From Prorocentrum cordatum (Eukaryota; Sar; Dinophyceae; Prorocentrales; Prorocentraceae), in NCBI GenBank assembly GCA_963575745.1, contig CAUYUJ010011159.1:1-64000 (forward strand): DNA of 64,000 bases. The letters run 5' to 3'. Numbering within the stretch: the stretch's first letter is position 1; every line of letters starts with the position of its first letter. The notes under the pieces were generated by a model, which was not told the origin of the DNA, searched no databases, and saw nothing but the letters and a program-made list of their open reading frames with translations. This document shows positions 12,101 to 22,249 of this stretch, piece by piece. Made by a program: the position numbers and the translations under genes.

Positions 12101-15100
12101 AGTACCGTGATGAGCAGCATCAGCTGGAACAGCTTGTTCGTGTGCGCCCTCTGCGCTCGCCTCGGGCGGTGGGCCCTGTGGCTGCGGCGGAGGACGCTCT
12201 GCCAGCGCGTCAGCCACCAGCTGGGCGTGGCGAGCGGCGCGGTCGGTGGCCTGGCGCTGAGCCTCATCCATGCCCGCTGCCGTGAGGCACGCGTTGCGGA
12301 CAGGGCTGACTCCACGCGGGGCCGCCGCTGCCGCGGCAGCGGCTGAGGTGGCGGGGCCGCCGCCGTGGCTCAGAGGGGGCAGCGGTGAGCCGCCGCCGAA
12401 ACCCGCCGCGAGGCCCTTGACGGAGTACTTGTGCTTGAAGGGGTCGAAGGTCGGCGCCTCGTCGAAGGGGACGACAACGCGGGTGGGCGGTGGCAGCTCC
12501 TGGTCCGTGGACGGCGTCGGCTCGAGGTCGACCTGGCCAGGTTCGATGGCGCTGGCACCGAAACGTGGCACCACCTCGGGGGCTTGGCCATCAGCCTGAG
12601 TCTCGCGGGGCGGCGAGCTCGTGGAGCTCCCAGGGGCCTTGCGCGAGCTGTGGCGGCTGCAGGACCGGCTGCGCGGGACGCGCCCGCCCGTGTGGCGGTC
12701 ACGTGGCGAGGTCGCCTGGGCGTTAGCGCGCGCAGAGTCCGCCCTGCTCGGGGAGCGGATCGGCGCTGTGCAGGGTGTTGGGCTGGGCTGGCGGGAGCCG
12801 CCTGTGCCGCCCGCCACCGAGGCTGCAGCCTGGTCAGGGTCGACGGCGTCGGGCCGGGGGCTGACGTGGTGGGCACTACCCTCGCTGTGCCGCGGGGAGG
12901 CGCTGTGGTGCGCCTGGGTGTGCGTGAGGACGAGCGGGACGAGCGGCTGCCGCTCGCGCTCAGGGGGGGCAGGTTTTGCCTGGGCAGGGCGCAGCGCTGC
13001 GGCCACGTTTGGCGGGGGCGTGTGTTGGCGCGGTTGCCAGGCACGCACGTTCGCCTCACGCCATCCTTCAGGGCGCCCTGTCCTGCCACGGCTTGGTGCA
13101 GCCCCCTGGGCTGAAGCCGCAGGGGTTACCACTGCGGGCTGGTTGCTGGCGGTGCTGTCGTGGCGGCCTGGGTAATGGCCCCAGGCACGCGTGGACCCTG
13201 GCACGGGCGAGGTGGCCCGTGGGGGAGCCTGCACGAGTGCACGCGGGTAGCCGATGACCGCTGGGTGCACCCTGGCGTGGGGGGCGTGGCCATAGCTGGA
13301 GGCGGCTGCTCCTGCCGCCGCGGGCCTGGCGCCAATGGGGCCACGGTGATAGGCGGCGCCCCCGCCGTACACCGCGCTGTCGCCTGTTGGGACGCGCGCG
13401 GGAGAGCGGTTGCGTGGCGTGCTCGGCTGACCTGCGTCGCGTTGGTCGCGCTGCTGGGTGCGCTGCTGGTGCTGTTGGTAGCGCTGCTGGTCGGCTCTCG
13501 AGAGCGGGCGGGTGTCGGGGAGGATGGGGGGCACGTCGGGCCGCCGCCAGCCCTGATAGACGTGCTCGAAGGCATGGTCTGGGTAGGTCTCCCCGACGGG
13601 TGAGTAGCGCCGCACATGCTCCACGTAGTCAATGTTCTGCGGCTCGGGGAGCACCGTGATGTTCACAGCCCGCTGGTGCGCTGGTCCATAGAGACAGAAG
13701 CTACCACGGTTGCTGCGGTCGTGGTTCAGCTCGGCTTCGGTCGTGGCACGGCTCACCATGGCGTCGCAGAGGCGCATGTCGTAGTCGAGAGCTTGAGGCC
13801 CAGGGCCGCCCTCGGCATCCCAGTACAGTACCACATCTCGCCAGCGGGTGCGGGTAGTGTGGATGCGCTCGGCGATAGACTCGCAGACGGTCCTGACTGT
13901 GACACGATCCCTATGCATGTTGGTGATGGCTAGGGAGTAAGGTCGGCGGACCGTTTTGTTGAAGATGAAGTCCTCCTTGAGGGCCTGGTGAGGGCCGAAG
14001 AGCACGTAGCCTTCCCTCCACAGCGGTTGGTCGGGAGACGGGTCTTCAGGCATCCCCGTTCCTGTGAACCCTGGTGGCCGCCTCGTGCCGTCGGGCAATC
14101 CCTGCTTGAGGACGCGACGCGGCCTCGGTGGTAGATACCATTGACCCTGGTAACCTGCTTGGCCTGGTTGTGGAGGCTCCCCCCCGGGGCCTGAAGGCGC
14201 TCGGGGGGGTTCCTTGAGGTCGTGCTGGGCTGGCGCGTTGCCGTATTGGCGGGCGAGGATGTGCGGAGGCATCCCTGTGGCACGGACGTCGAACAGGCTG
14301 TTCGGACGAGGCGGATGAGGGCATCTGCTGGAGAGGCAGCATGTGTCGGAGTCCCTGTTGTCGGTGCTGTACGCACACGTCCAGCTGTTGCATGAGTAGT
14401 CCGTGGACCAGTCCATAAGTGCACGTAGTCCGCTGAGGGAGCAGTCTGGGCACGTTGGTTGGCCTGAGGTGCCGAGCTGCGTGTTGCGGCGGGCAGCACA
14501 ATACTGACAGCATTGGAATCGGCACTGTAGGCAAGTCCAGCGTCCTGGTAGGGGCGGGAGCGCTTGCTCGTCGGTGACTGCGTCGTCTGGGTGGGGTCGG
14601 GGTCGATCCCACAAGGGCCAGACGTCGGCGAACCAGGACTGGCCTGTAGTGCGGACCACCTCCGCGGGGAGGCGAGCGTCGTCAGCATGGCGCTCGATCC
14701 ACTGGGGCCCCAGGTCCGCTGGGATCATGACCGTGCGCCAAGTGTCGTCCGCCTTGACGTGGACTTGGGTCGGTGCCCAGAGCCTGGTAGTGGTATCGCC
14801 ATGGTCGTGGTGAAGGATGACCCAGCCGTCGCGACCCGCAACCGCAGGGTCGATAACGCGGTGGCCCACGACGGTCGCCCCCCACGGTAAGTAGGCGCCG
14901 TCGTGGTGCTCGCCCGGGTCGAGCCAGACCTCGATGCCAGGGGCGTTGACACGGGCCCGCACATCGCGGACGTGGAAGGCGAGGACGTGGTAGGCGGTCG
15001 GCTCGTCTTCCGTCTCGATGTGCTCCCACGTCTCGATGTCGCTGTTGTCCGAGGTGGAGTTTCCGCCGCTCTGCCGTGACGAACGCGAGGCGGATCGCCG

Positions 15101-18100
15101 TGGGCGGGCATGTCCTCGGGCGAGGGCGGCGGCCGCGCTGATGAGGGACGGCGTACGACGGTCGTCGGCTCCCGATGTCGTCGATGAGCGGTCTGGACTG
15201 TGTCCCAGGGCGGCACCTGCCTGATAGGTGTGCGATGGGCCAGACGCGGCCCCAGGGCTGGAGCCGCTGGGGCGCGGCGCACGTGCGTCGGACTGCCCCC
15301 GCACGGGGACGGCCTGCAAGCCAGTGTACACCAGGTCGATCAGTGGCTGCGGGTCCAGCTGGAGCTTGCGAAGCGAGGCGCGCGGACGGGGCTGGTTGGG
15401 GTCGGCCCTGGTGGCTGCTTCGGTGTCGTAGTGCTGTGTAGCCCATGCTCGCGCTGCCTCTGGCGAGTATAGTGCCTGCGGCGGTGGCCACGCTGCCGCG
15501 ATGTCCAGCCGGCGCCAGGTGTTAGCTTCCTGGTCGCGGGCTTCAGCCGCCTCGCGGAGGTCTGGGTGATCGTAGCCGGCAATGTGGAGGGCGTGCGCAC
15601 AGTCGCCCATGCCATAGGCTTGTGGTAGGGCACGGCACCTGGAGGCAGCTTCGGTGGGGGCACACCAGTCCATGCGGATGAGGAGGCCCAGGACCCGTGG
15701 GTAGATGAGGCGCGCTCCGTGAGCCTCCCCTTTCACGAAGTTGTGCCAGTTCTCACCGCGCGGCGGTTTGGTAGCCTCGCACATCCAGAGCGCGATGGGT
15801 CCCCAGGCGAGGGTGTCGTCTTCGAGGCTGCAGGGCGGGTGAGGCGGCACTGCGTACCACGCGGCCAGCGACGGGTGCACACTCACGTACGTGCGGCCAA
15901 CATTTGTGGCGGTTCGACCCTTCGCTTCACGGCGGGGGCCCGGCAGGAGGTGACCTCCGTTGAAAGCGAGACGAGCCGCAAGGTCGCCGCGGGTCCCGTG
16001 CCAGAAGACCGTGGGCGTGTCAGTGGTGGGTTGACGGAGGTCCCACGTGAGGTAGGGGAAGATCGTCTCGCCTGAGTTCCCGCCCGAGTCTTCCAGCACC
16101 CAAGTGAGTCGGTTCGGGGGCCTCTGCATGATGTCAGTCCACGGCGCCAACGCTTGGAGCGTTGGATCATGGGTGAATCGAGGATGGTCGTGGAGTCGCA
16201 GGGCGTCTTTGATGTCCTCTGTGGTCACGCCACTGTTACCAAGCGCAAAGCCGTTCTGGTACAGGGAGGTGAGGATGCTCGTCGGCGGCACGGGGACCGC
16301 TGGGTCGCGCTGGATGGTGTTGCGTAAGTTGCGCGTCGGTGGCCTGAGGGCTGGGTGGGGCGTACCAGGGCCTGGAGGCGCCTGGGGCCTGGCGGGTGAT
16401 GCGTAGCGTGCTCGCCGTCGTGGTGGTTGGGTGTCCATGTCGGAAGAGGAACCACGAGCATCTGCATGTCGGAAGATGGACCACGGGCTGTCGAGGGTGC
16501 GCTCACGTGTTTCCCTTGCCTCGGCGTCGCTGGCCTGAGCTGTGGCGTCTTCGTGAGTCGGCGGGTTACCATAAGCCGCGCCGCTTATGGGGCCGTCTCG
16601 CGGGGACGGGCTGGTCGACCGTGGTGTGACAGACGAGGCTCGCGATACCGCGGCAGTGACTTCGACAATGGCGGCGGTGGTGGCGGTGGTGACATCGGCG
16701 ACTGCGGCGGCAACTGCAGCAGCATAGTGTTCCTGTAGCAGCGGGTGTCGAAGAGAGTGCACGTGCTGGCTCTCGGGTTCGTCGGGATGCGTGCGCGGCA
16801 TTGTGTGTGTGGCTTCATCGCGCGGCCTCCTGCTCGGTTGGCAACAGCGGAGGCACCACTGGGCCGTGGGTGAGTCCAGGGCGCGCGCACAGATGCGGGC
16901 TCCTACGTGTCCGACGGCTCCTTGAGCGAGAAGTTTGGCGCCGACCAGGAGAAGACCGCAAACCACTCCGCCTGTGGCAATAGCTCCGAGTTTGCCGCTG
17001 GCCCATTTCAGGGCACCCCCAAGGCCAGACCCGACTGCGCTGGCTCTGCCCGAGACGATGTCTCTGAGTTTGGCACTGGTCCACTTGAGAATACCCCACA
17101 AGGCGGGCGTGGCGTTGTATGCCGTTGTGCGTCGGGGCGTAGTGGACACGGATGGGCCTGGTGCCGCAGCTTCACGTCGTCGTCGCTGCCGGTAGCTGGG
17201 GTCTCGGCTCGGTGTCGGCAAGTACCCGTCGATCTGGTCCTTGTACGGCATGGCTACCACGATGGCATACGTGGCCACGAAGAGGCAGATGAGACAGCCG
17301 CAGCGTCGGGAGGCCGCTGCGCTGTGCGGGGCCTCGTAGGAGCCGCTGGCGTCAGGGCTCGCGTCCTCGATGGGGTCGTTGTCGATGCCAGCCTGCCAGT
17401 GGTCGACGGCGCTGGAGTTGGAGTCAGTCGCGTTAGCACGGCAGACAAGGGTGCGGGGCGTGGTCCTGCCACCTGAGGTCTGAAGACGCCCAGATCCAGC
17501 CAATGCTGCAGCGGGGCTGAAGCCGCCACTGCGCGGGCTGGTGAGAGCTGGCGGTGCAGTGGAATGGCTTGTCTCGTCGGCGGCAGTGGCGCCTTCGGCG
17601 TCGCTGAGCTGTGCGCTGGGGTCGGCCTGGGCCGAGTTGTTGGGCGGACTGCTGTGCGACAGGGGGCGCCCTGTGTAGGGTTCGCTGTCACGGTCGCGCT
17701 GGGCCGTGTCTCCTGGCGGTGTCGTGCCGTCGCGATCCTGGGTTTCCATGTCGTGGATGGAGTCGTTCTGGCTATCGTCCGACACGTGGAACGAGTCCAG
17801 GGATATGTTGCTGATATCGCTGGCCGCGATGTGCTGGAGCAGAAGCGGTTCGGCGTCGGCCGCGGGCTGGTCACACGTGGCGTGCTGGGCGAGGGGGCCA
17901 ACTGGCGGTGGTAGGTTTAGCGGTTCCATCGGTGCCGCGGCGAGCTCCGCCTCGACAAGCGGCTGCATGTCTGGCGGGTGGTGCAGGATCGCATCCGCGA
18001 GATACGCCAGGGCGTCTTGGTCGGGTGGAGGGAGGCCTCTTGGCAGCAAGGCGTGGGCCCGTGAGAGGTATGGCGGCAGTGGTGCCGCGAAAGCCTCAGG

Positions 18101-19105
18101 GCCGACGAGCTGGGCACGAGCGCCCTGGTATTCCAGAAGGAGGCCAAAGTAGCGGGTGGGGTACTCGTGGCTGCCCTGGATACGAGTGAGGTTGCGGTTG
18201 GTGCGCTGTCTGTCGGGGCCCGCTCTGTGCCAGATATCCTCGCACATGTCGAACGCGGTGCGCTGGCGCAGGGCGTCGTTTTTCTCCTCGGAATCCTCCT
18301 GGAAAAAGTGGTCGTACTGTGGCAGATGGAGCGTCGCCAGGATGTGCGGGACGCAGTCCTCGAGCCATGCCCAGAACACGTCCTGATGGTCCTCACCTGG
18401 TGCCCACGCCGCGGCGCACGGTATGAGCCGTGCTCGGATCATCATCAGGTGCCAGAAAGCGGGGTCCTCCTCGGGTTCGCCCCTGGCGCACAGAGGGGTA
18501 GTGGGACCCGTGGGGCTAAAGCGGGGCACGACAGCGGGGCTGAAGCCGCCACTGCGTGCCTGGGCCTTGCCAGCGGCCCCGTCGAGGATGTGCTGCACGA
18601 CGGTCGAGGACAAGCTGAGGGCAGACTGCGATGCATGTGTCGTAGTTGACGAGGGCGTGCTCGTAGGAGACATGCTGGTACTCGCCGTAGCCGTCGTAGT
18701 AGCCGTCGGAGTCCCAGGGGGGCAGCGCGTGGGGCGGGGGCCCTGGTGCTGCTCAAGCCAGGCGCTCGCGATGGCGCCCAGCGGCCCGGTGCCGCACGGA
18801 CCCGCGGCGGCGGTGCTGTTCACGATCGGGTCCAAAATGGCGCAGTGATCGTATTTGTAGATGCTGTCATCGTAAAGGTAGAAGAGCGTCCCACGTTCAG
18901 CGTGTCGCAGGAAAACCTCTCCTCCGTGCTGAGGCGCACCGCCTGAAGACGGGTGTGCTCCAGCTAGCGAGGGGAGGGCCAGGCTGCAGGCAAGGCGCCA
19001 CATGATGGCGAGGCCTGGCGGGCGGCGCGAGCGATGAGCCGAAAGCTGCATGTCAGCACACGTCCTCAAATACCCCTGAATGCTCATGTACATTGCTACA
19101 ATCAC
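6102..19105 (-). CDS. LINE ORF2 polyprotein: N-terminal extension, AP endonuclease, reverse transcriptase, zinc motif, RNase H
   Basis: One frame is open from 19105 to 6791 (4,104 codons); the coding sense leaves it at about 7512-7540 and continues in a second frame to a stop at 6102. Approximate residues: 35-50 signal-like (MWRLACSLALPSLAGA); about 600-620 and 695-730 hydrophobic segments; 1029-1145 possible ADP-ribosyltransferase-like region (VFWHGTRGDLAARLAF); 1517-1605 Cys-rich; 2480-2752 AP endonuclease (SLNITSLP, ALQETRHAK, FICMDANTNID, SRIDYIIANQ, SHVGLQVTLDL); 3127-3445 reverse transcriptase (GGLDGWTTKEA, LDRQKCFDYLI, QGSSWSLDD, FVDD at 9025-9014); about 3697-3722 zinc motif (CRYC then H and DCKC); from 3803 RNase H (ATDGACTN, VAETLAI, then in the second frame VFVDNQAVVDG and RQADALA). 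The catalytic acidic residues of RT and RNase H are all present. The second-frame tail is a Pro/Asp-rich region of about 400 residues. The expected role is target nicking and target-primed reverse transcription. The size is far above the usual 1,000-1,500 residues. Confidence 0.85.
7270..7700 (-). other. RNase H domain of ORF2 split by a frameshift
   Basis: ATDGACTN and NAQVAETLAI lie in the main ORF2 frame; VHVFVDNQAVVDG and EEFNRQADALATAA lie in the second frame. The junction falls within about 7512-7540. Together the two frames supply the D-E-D-D residues. No obvious slippery heptamer is seen at the junction. Confidence 0.8.
8770..9725 (-). other. Reverse transcriptase domain of ORF2
   Basis: RT motifs in order: fingers GGLDGWTTKEA; motif A LDRQKCFDYLI (9303-9272 region); motif B QGSSWSLDD (about 9126-9093); motif C FVDD (codons 9025-9014) in place of the common YADD; then LVGSYI. 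The aspartates needed for metal binding are intact. Confidence 0.9.
10850..11665 (-). other. AP-like (EEP) endonuclease domain of ORF2
   Basis: Motifs in order: SLNITSLP, ALQETRHAK (the QE pair), GGVAILSK, IYIASLYG, FICMDANTNID (D-x-N), SRIDYIIANQ (RIDY) and SHVGLQVTL (terminal D/S-H). All expected positions of the endonuclease/exonuclease/phosphatase fold are filled. In LINEs this domain nicks the target DNA. Confidence 0.88.
15670..16020 (-). other. Possible ADP-ribosyltransferase-like domain inside ORF2
   Basis: The coded text VFWHGTRGDLAARLAFNGG is followed by GRTYVSVHPSLAAWYAV and, later, GPIALWMCEA and RLIYPRVLGLLI. The order HGT, then a Gly-containing loop, then YVS resembles the NAD-binding core of PARP/KptA-like folds. 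This is recognition by pattern only; no catalytic Glu is assigned. Confidence 0.35.
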
Positions 19106-19264
19106 GCCCCCTGCAAGACTACGGGTGTCCCTACACCAGATAGCTTGCGCGTGCTGCTGCCAAAACAGACATGAGGTGACAAGAAAGAGATACGACGCGA
19201 AGAGGGGAGAGATGCCTCTGAAGGCGCTTCCTCGGAGGGCTGAGGCGGGCTCTCTGAGGCACCT

Positions 19265-21857
19265 TCAATAGGGTTCCTGGGTGGCCCGACCCTTGTCCTT
19301 GCCTTTGTCGGCCCCTGGGGGCCCCGTCCCTGGGGTGACCTGGCCTGGCTGGTCGATCCAACTGCAGGCAGCCACGGGTTCGGCGGCCGCTGCAGCTTCC
19401 TCCTTCTTAGTTTCCAGAGTGGCCACTTGTGGCAGGTGGATGGTGCCTCCCGTGAGGTGCCCGAGGAGGGTCTGGATGTCGCCGCGCAGTGCAGCGGCGT
19501 CGGCGGTTGCCGTCTGTTGCTGGGTGACGACGGTGGCAAGCCCCCGTTCCAGCCCTGAAACGTGCTCCGTGAGTGTGGCCTGGGAGGAGAGAACGCCCGC
19601 AAGCTGCACCTGCATGTTATCCACCGTGTTGGCTAGCAGCTCGTGCTGCTGTTCCATGTGCTGGATGCGGGTCGTGGCAGCATCGGGCGGTTTAGAGGCC
19701 GATGCGAAGCGCTCGCCGAAGGTGTTGAGTTCGTGGGAGGCCACGCTGTATTCATCACCTGATGAAAGGATCTCGACGTCGACGACGTCGCCTGGTACTT
19801 CGGCGGCTGTGGCAGCGTCGCCTTCGGTGTGGCCCCCACCTTCTGCCGCCGCCGTGCCAAGCCAGGAGTCATGGCCACCTGATCCTGGGGCGGCCATCGG
19901 TTCAGCGGCTCCGTCCGTGCCGTGCGGGGGTGCAGAGGAGCTGCGGCCTGGGGCGCAGGGTGACCTTGCGTGCGGCGTGGCGTCACGTTTCCCGCTGGAG
20001 GAGCGGTGGCGCTTGGCTGAAGGCTCCTCCTTGGGGGTCAGGAGCGGTGCGACGCCCTTGCCTTTGGGCGTGGCAGTCATGAGGTCGTGGAGGTAGGGGC
20101 TCTGGGCCGCTTTGGTGAGGAGTGTGCCGGTGGCGGGGCTAAAGCCGCCACCACCGGCTGGCGGCGTCACAGGCTCTGTGATGGTGGTAGGCGTGACGAT
20201 GGTAACGTTGTCCCGCTTCGGCACCACCTCAGCCAGCGGGGCCTCGGTGATGCTCCACGGGATGGGGCACCCCGCGACCTGCACCGTATAGGTGAGTGGG
20301 GGCCGATGAGCGCGCACTAAGGCAAACTGGGCCGCAGTGGCTGGGTCCCAGGCGGTGTGGTAGACCTCACAGTCCCATTTAACGGACGGGCCCGTGAGAG
20401 TCTTGGCGAGCTGGGTCAGCGTGGCGTGGACGTGCCGCAATGCCAGTGATGCGGTAGCGCGTCTTGGCGAGGGTAGCCTCGCAGCCGCGGATGCTGACAG
20501 CAGCGGCCTTGGCGACGTCGGACCCCCGTGGAACACGGATCCCCAGTAGGCCTGACTTGCCGTGCCTGACGACTCCCAGGGCCTTGAACTCCACCGACTT
20601 CTGGAACGCGTCTGCCATCGTGATGGGCTGGTCCTCAGGGAACCAAACGGTCTGATACTTGTCGGCGGTGGGCTCGTCTGCACCTACGTTGCTGAGGTCG
20701 TAGGTGGCACCGAGTTGCCCTGATCCCGCCAGGACCTTGTCGACCGCTTGGAGACTGACGCCGAAGGTGGCAGCCAGGGACCTCTTTCCGACGCCCGATC
20801 CAAACCTGCCTAGGCTTTTGCAGGGTTCGAGGATGGTGACGGCTTTAAAGTTGCCGTGGAAGAGGGCCTTGAAGGTGTCCTGAAGCTGACTATCGAGCTC
20901 CTGGCGGCGAGCGTCTTTCTTGGACTCCCTGTGCTTTTGGTTTTGGCGCGCCTTGTCCTGTGGAGCGGAGTCCCCTCGAAAAGGGCCCTTGGCGCGTGGG
21001 CCACCGTTCACGGGGGCACCTCCCGAGAACTGGTCCTCGAAGGCCTGGTGCATGGAGGGGACTGCGGCAATGGCCTCGGTCTCGTGTATGGTCGCCCGAA
21101 TCCAGCAGACGTGGTCGGCAGGGTCGATGGTGGCGACGGCTACCTTTTCCGTGCAGGCGACCTCCTTGGTGCCCAGCTGGTACACGGTCACGGGGACGTG
21201 CGTGTGGACCACTTTGGGCGCCTTGGGGTGACGCTTCAGGACGGGGACGGCGAGCTCGGTACCGACGTAGTTGTCGTTTTTCGGGCCCATGACAGCAATC
21301 GCGAGCTGACCCGTGGCTCGCTTGCCCTGCTCGAGGTGGTGTTGCAGCAGCCGTTCACCACTCTCGTAATCGTGGAGGCTGATGCTGGGCTTGTACGTCT
21401 TGCCGTCGTCAGGTGAGGTGGGTTCGGCAAGGACAGGGACCTTCCAAAAGGCAGGGTCCAAGGCGATGAATTGGGTGTCCGCAGCCTGAAGACGTGCGGA
21501 ACCCGCTGGTGGGTGTGATGTGTCACCGCCAGTGCGCTTAGGCTTGCTGCGCTGGTGATGATCGAGCGTGTAGCTAATCTGGTTGGCGGCGCACATGCGG
21601 ATCAGGGCGCTGCCAAGCTTCTTCGTGTTGGACTTGTGCATGTCGTACGTTTCCTGGAGCTCGTCCGCGTTCAGCTCGGCAAGCCCGTTGTAGGCGGCCG
21701 TGGGGCGGTCAGACCCCGCTTGCTTGAACGCTGCGATGCAGTCCTGCTTGCGTTGAAGGAGAGAACCTTCAGCAGCAGGGCGCGTGGGGCGGGAGCTCGG
21801 AGGCTGCTTAGAAGAGCGACGGCGCTCCGGCTTCTTGGGGGCCATTGCTGCGGGCAC
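19265..21857 (-). CDS. LINE ORF1 protein, basic N terminus and coiled coil, one frameshift near 20440
   Basis: The first frame runs from ATG 21857 (second ATG at 21845) to about 20440. It begins with a basic tail (MAPKKPERRRSSK), then a folded-looking region (DLSNVGADEPTADKYQTVWF, FKALGVVRHGKSGLLGIRVP). At about 20430-20450 the sense passes to another frame: the first continues only to a stop at 20379, while the second (ALRHVHATLTQLAKTL onward) runs to 19265. The second part has a Ser/Pro/Lys-rich linker and then a heptad-like region coded by about 19690-19450 (NMQVQLAGVLSSQATL, VSGLERGLATVV), likely a coiled coil, ending with DKGKDKGRATQEPY. LINE ORF1 products bind element RNA and multimerise, often through coiled coils. 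No RRM or CCHC knuckle is visible. It lies directly upstream of ORF2 on the same strand. Confidence 0.65.
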
Positions 21858-21997
21858 TCTGGTGTGGAGAGGTGACGCGAATCAGTAGGGTCCTGCTGGG
21901 ACCCCTCCGGTCTCGCGAGGCCTGGGAGTCTGACTCCGAGGCGGGGCGCTTCGCGTCGCGGCTGCGGTCTGAGTGCAGGGCACTCTCGAGCCGAGAC

Positions 21998-22005
<8 letters not shown>

Positions 22006-22076
<71 letters not shown>
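22006..22076. repeat. GA microsatellite at the 5' side of the LINE-like element
   Basis: About 35 uninterrupted GA dinucleotides on the plus strand (TC on the strand the element is transcribed from). Confidence 0.97.
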
Positions 22077-22079
<3 letters not shown>

Positions 22080-22249
22080 TTAGAAATGGCCATGAGAGTG
22101 GCCCACGGGAGCCCCACGGCAACATTTTGACCCCGGCGCCAAACCGGCCTGAAATTAAATGCCCAGGGGTAGCTTCATATCCCCCTTTGAACGCCGACGC
22201 AGCGGAAACGAAGGGGCCAGCGCGCCGTGGTGTCTGCGCAACAGAAACT

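Larger units (their letters stand above)
5739..22005 (-). mobile_element. Giant non-LTR (LINE-type) retrotransposon, about 16.3 kb
   Basis: In transcription order (minus strand): a 5' leader (22005-21858), ORF1 (21857-19265) with a C-terminal coiled coil, a 157-bp gap, ORF2 (19105-6102), and a 3' region of about 360 bp. ORF2 carries an AP-like endonuclease, reverse transcriptase, a Cys/His zinc motif and RNase H in the order usual for APE-type LINEs that carry RNase H. No LTRs and no integrase are seen. Both outer edges abut GA arrays of the same orientation (5632-5738 and 22006-22076), so the edges are inferred from the microsatellites and not from target-site duplications, which I could not identify. 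Most LINEs are 4-8 kb; this one is at least twice that because ORF2 has a long N-terminal extension. Each ORF contains one frameshift, so this copy may be inactive, but overall it is well preserved. Confidence 0.8.
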
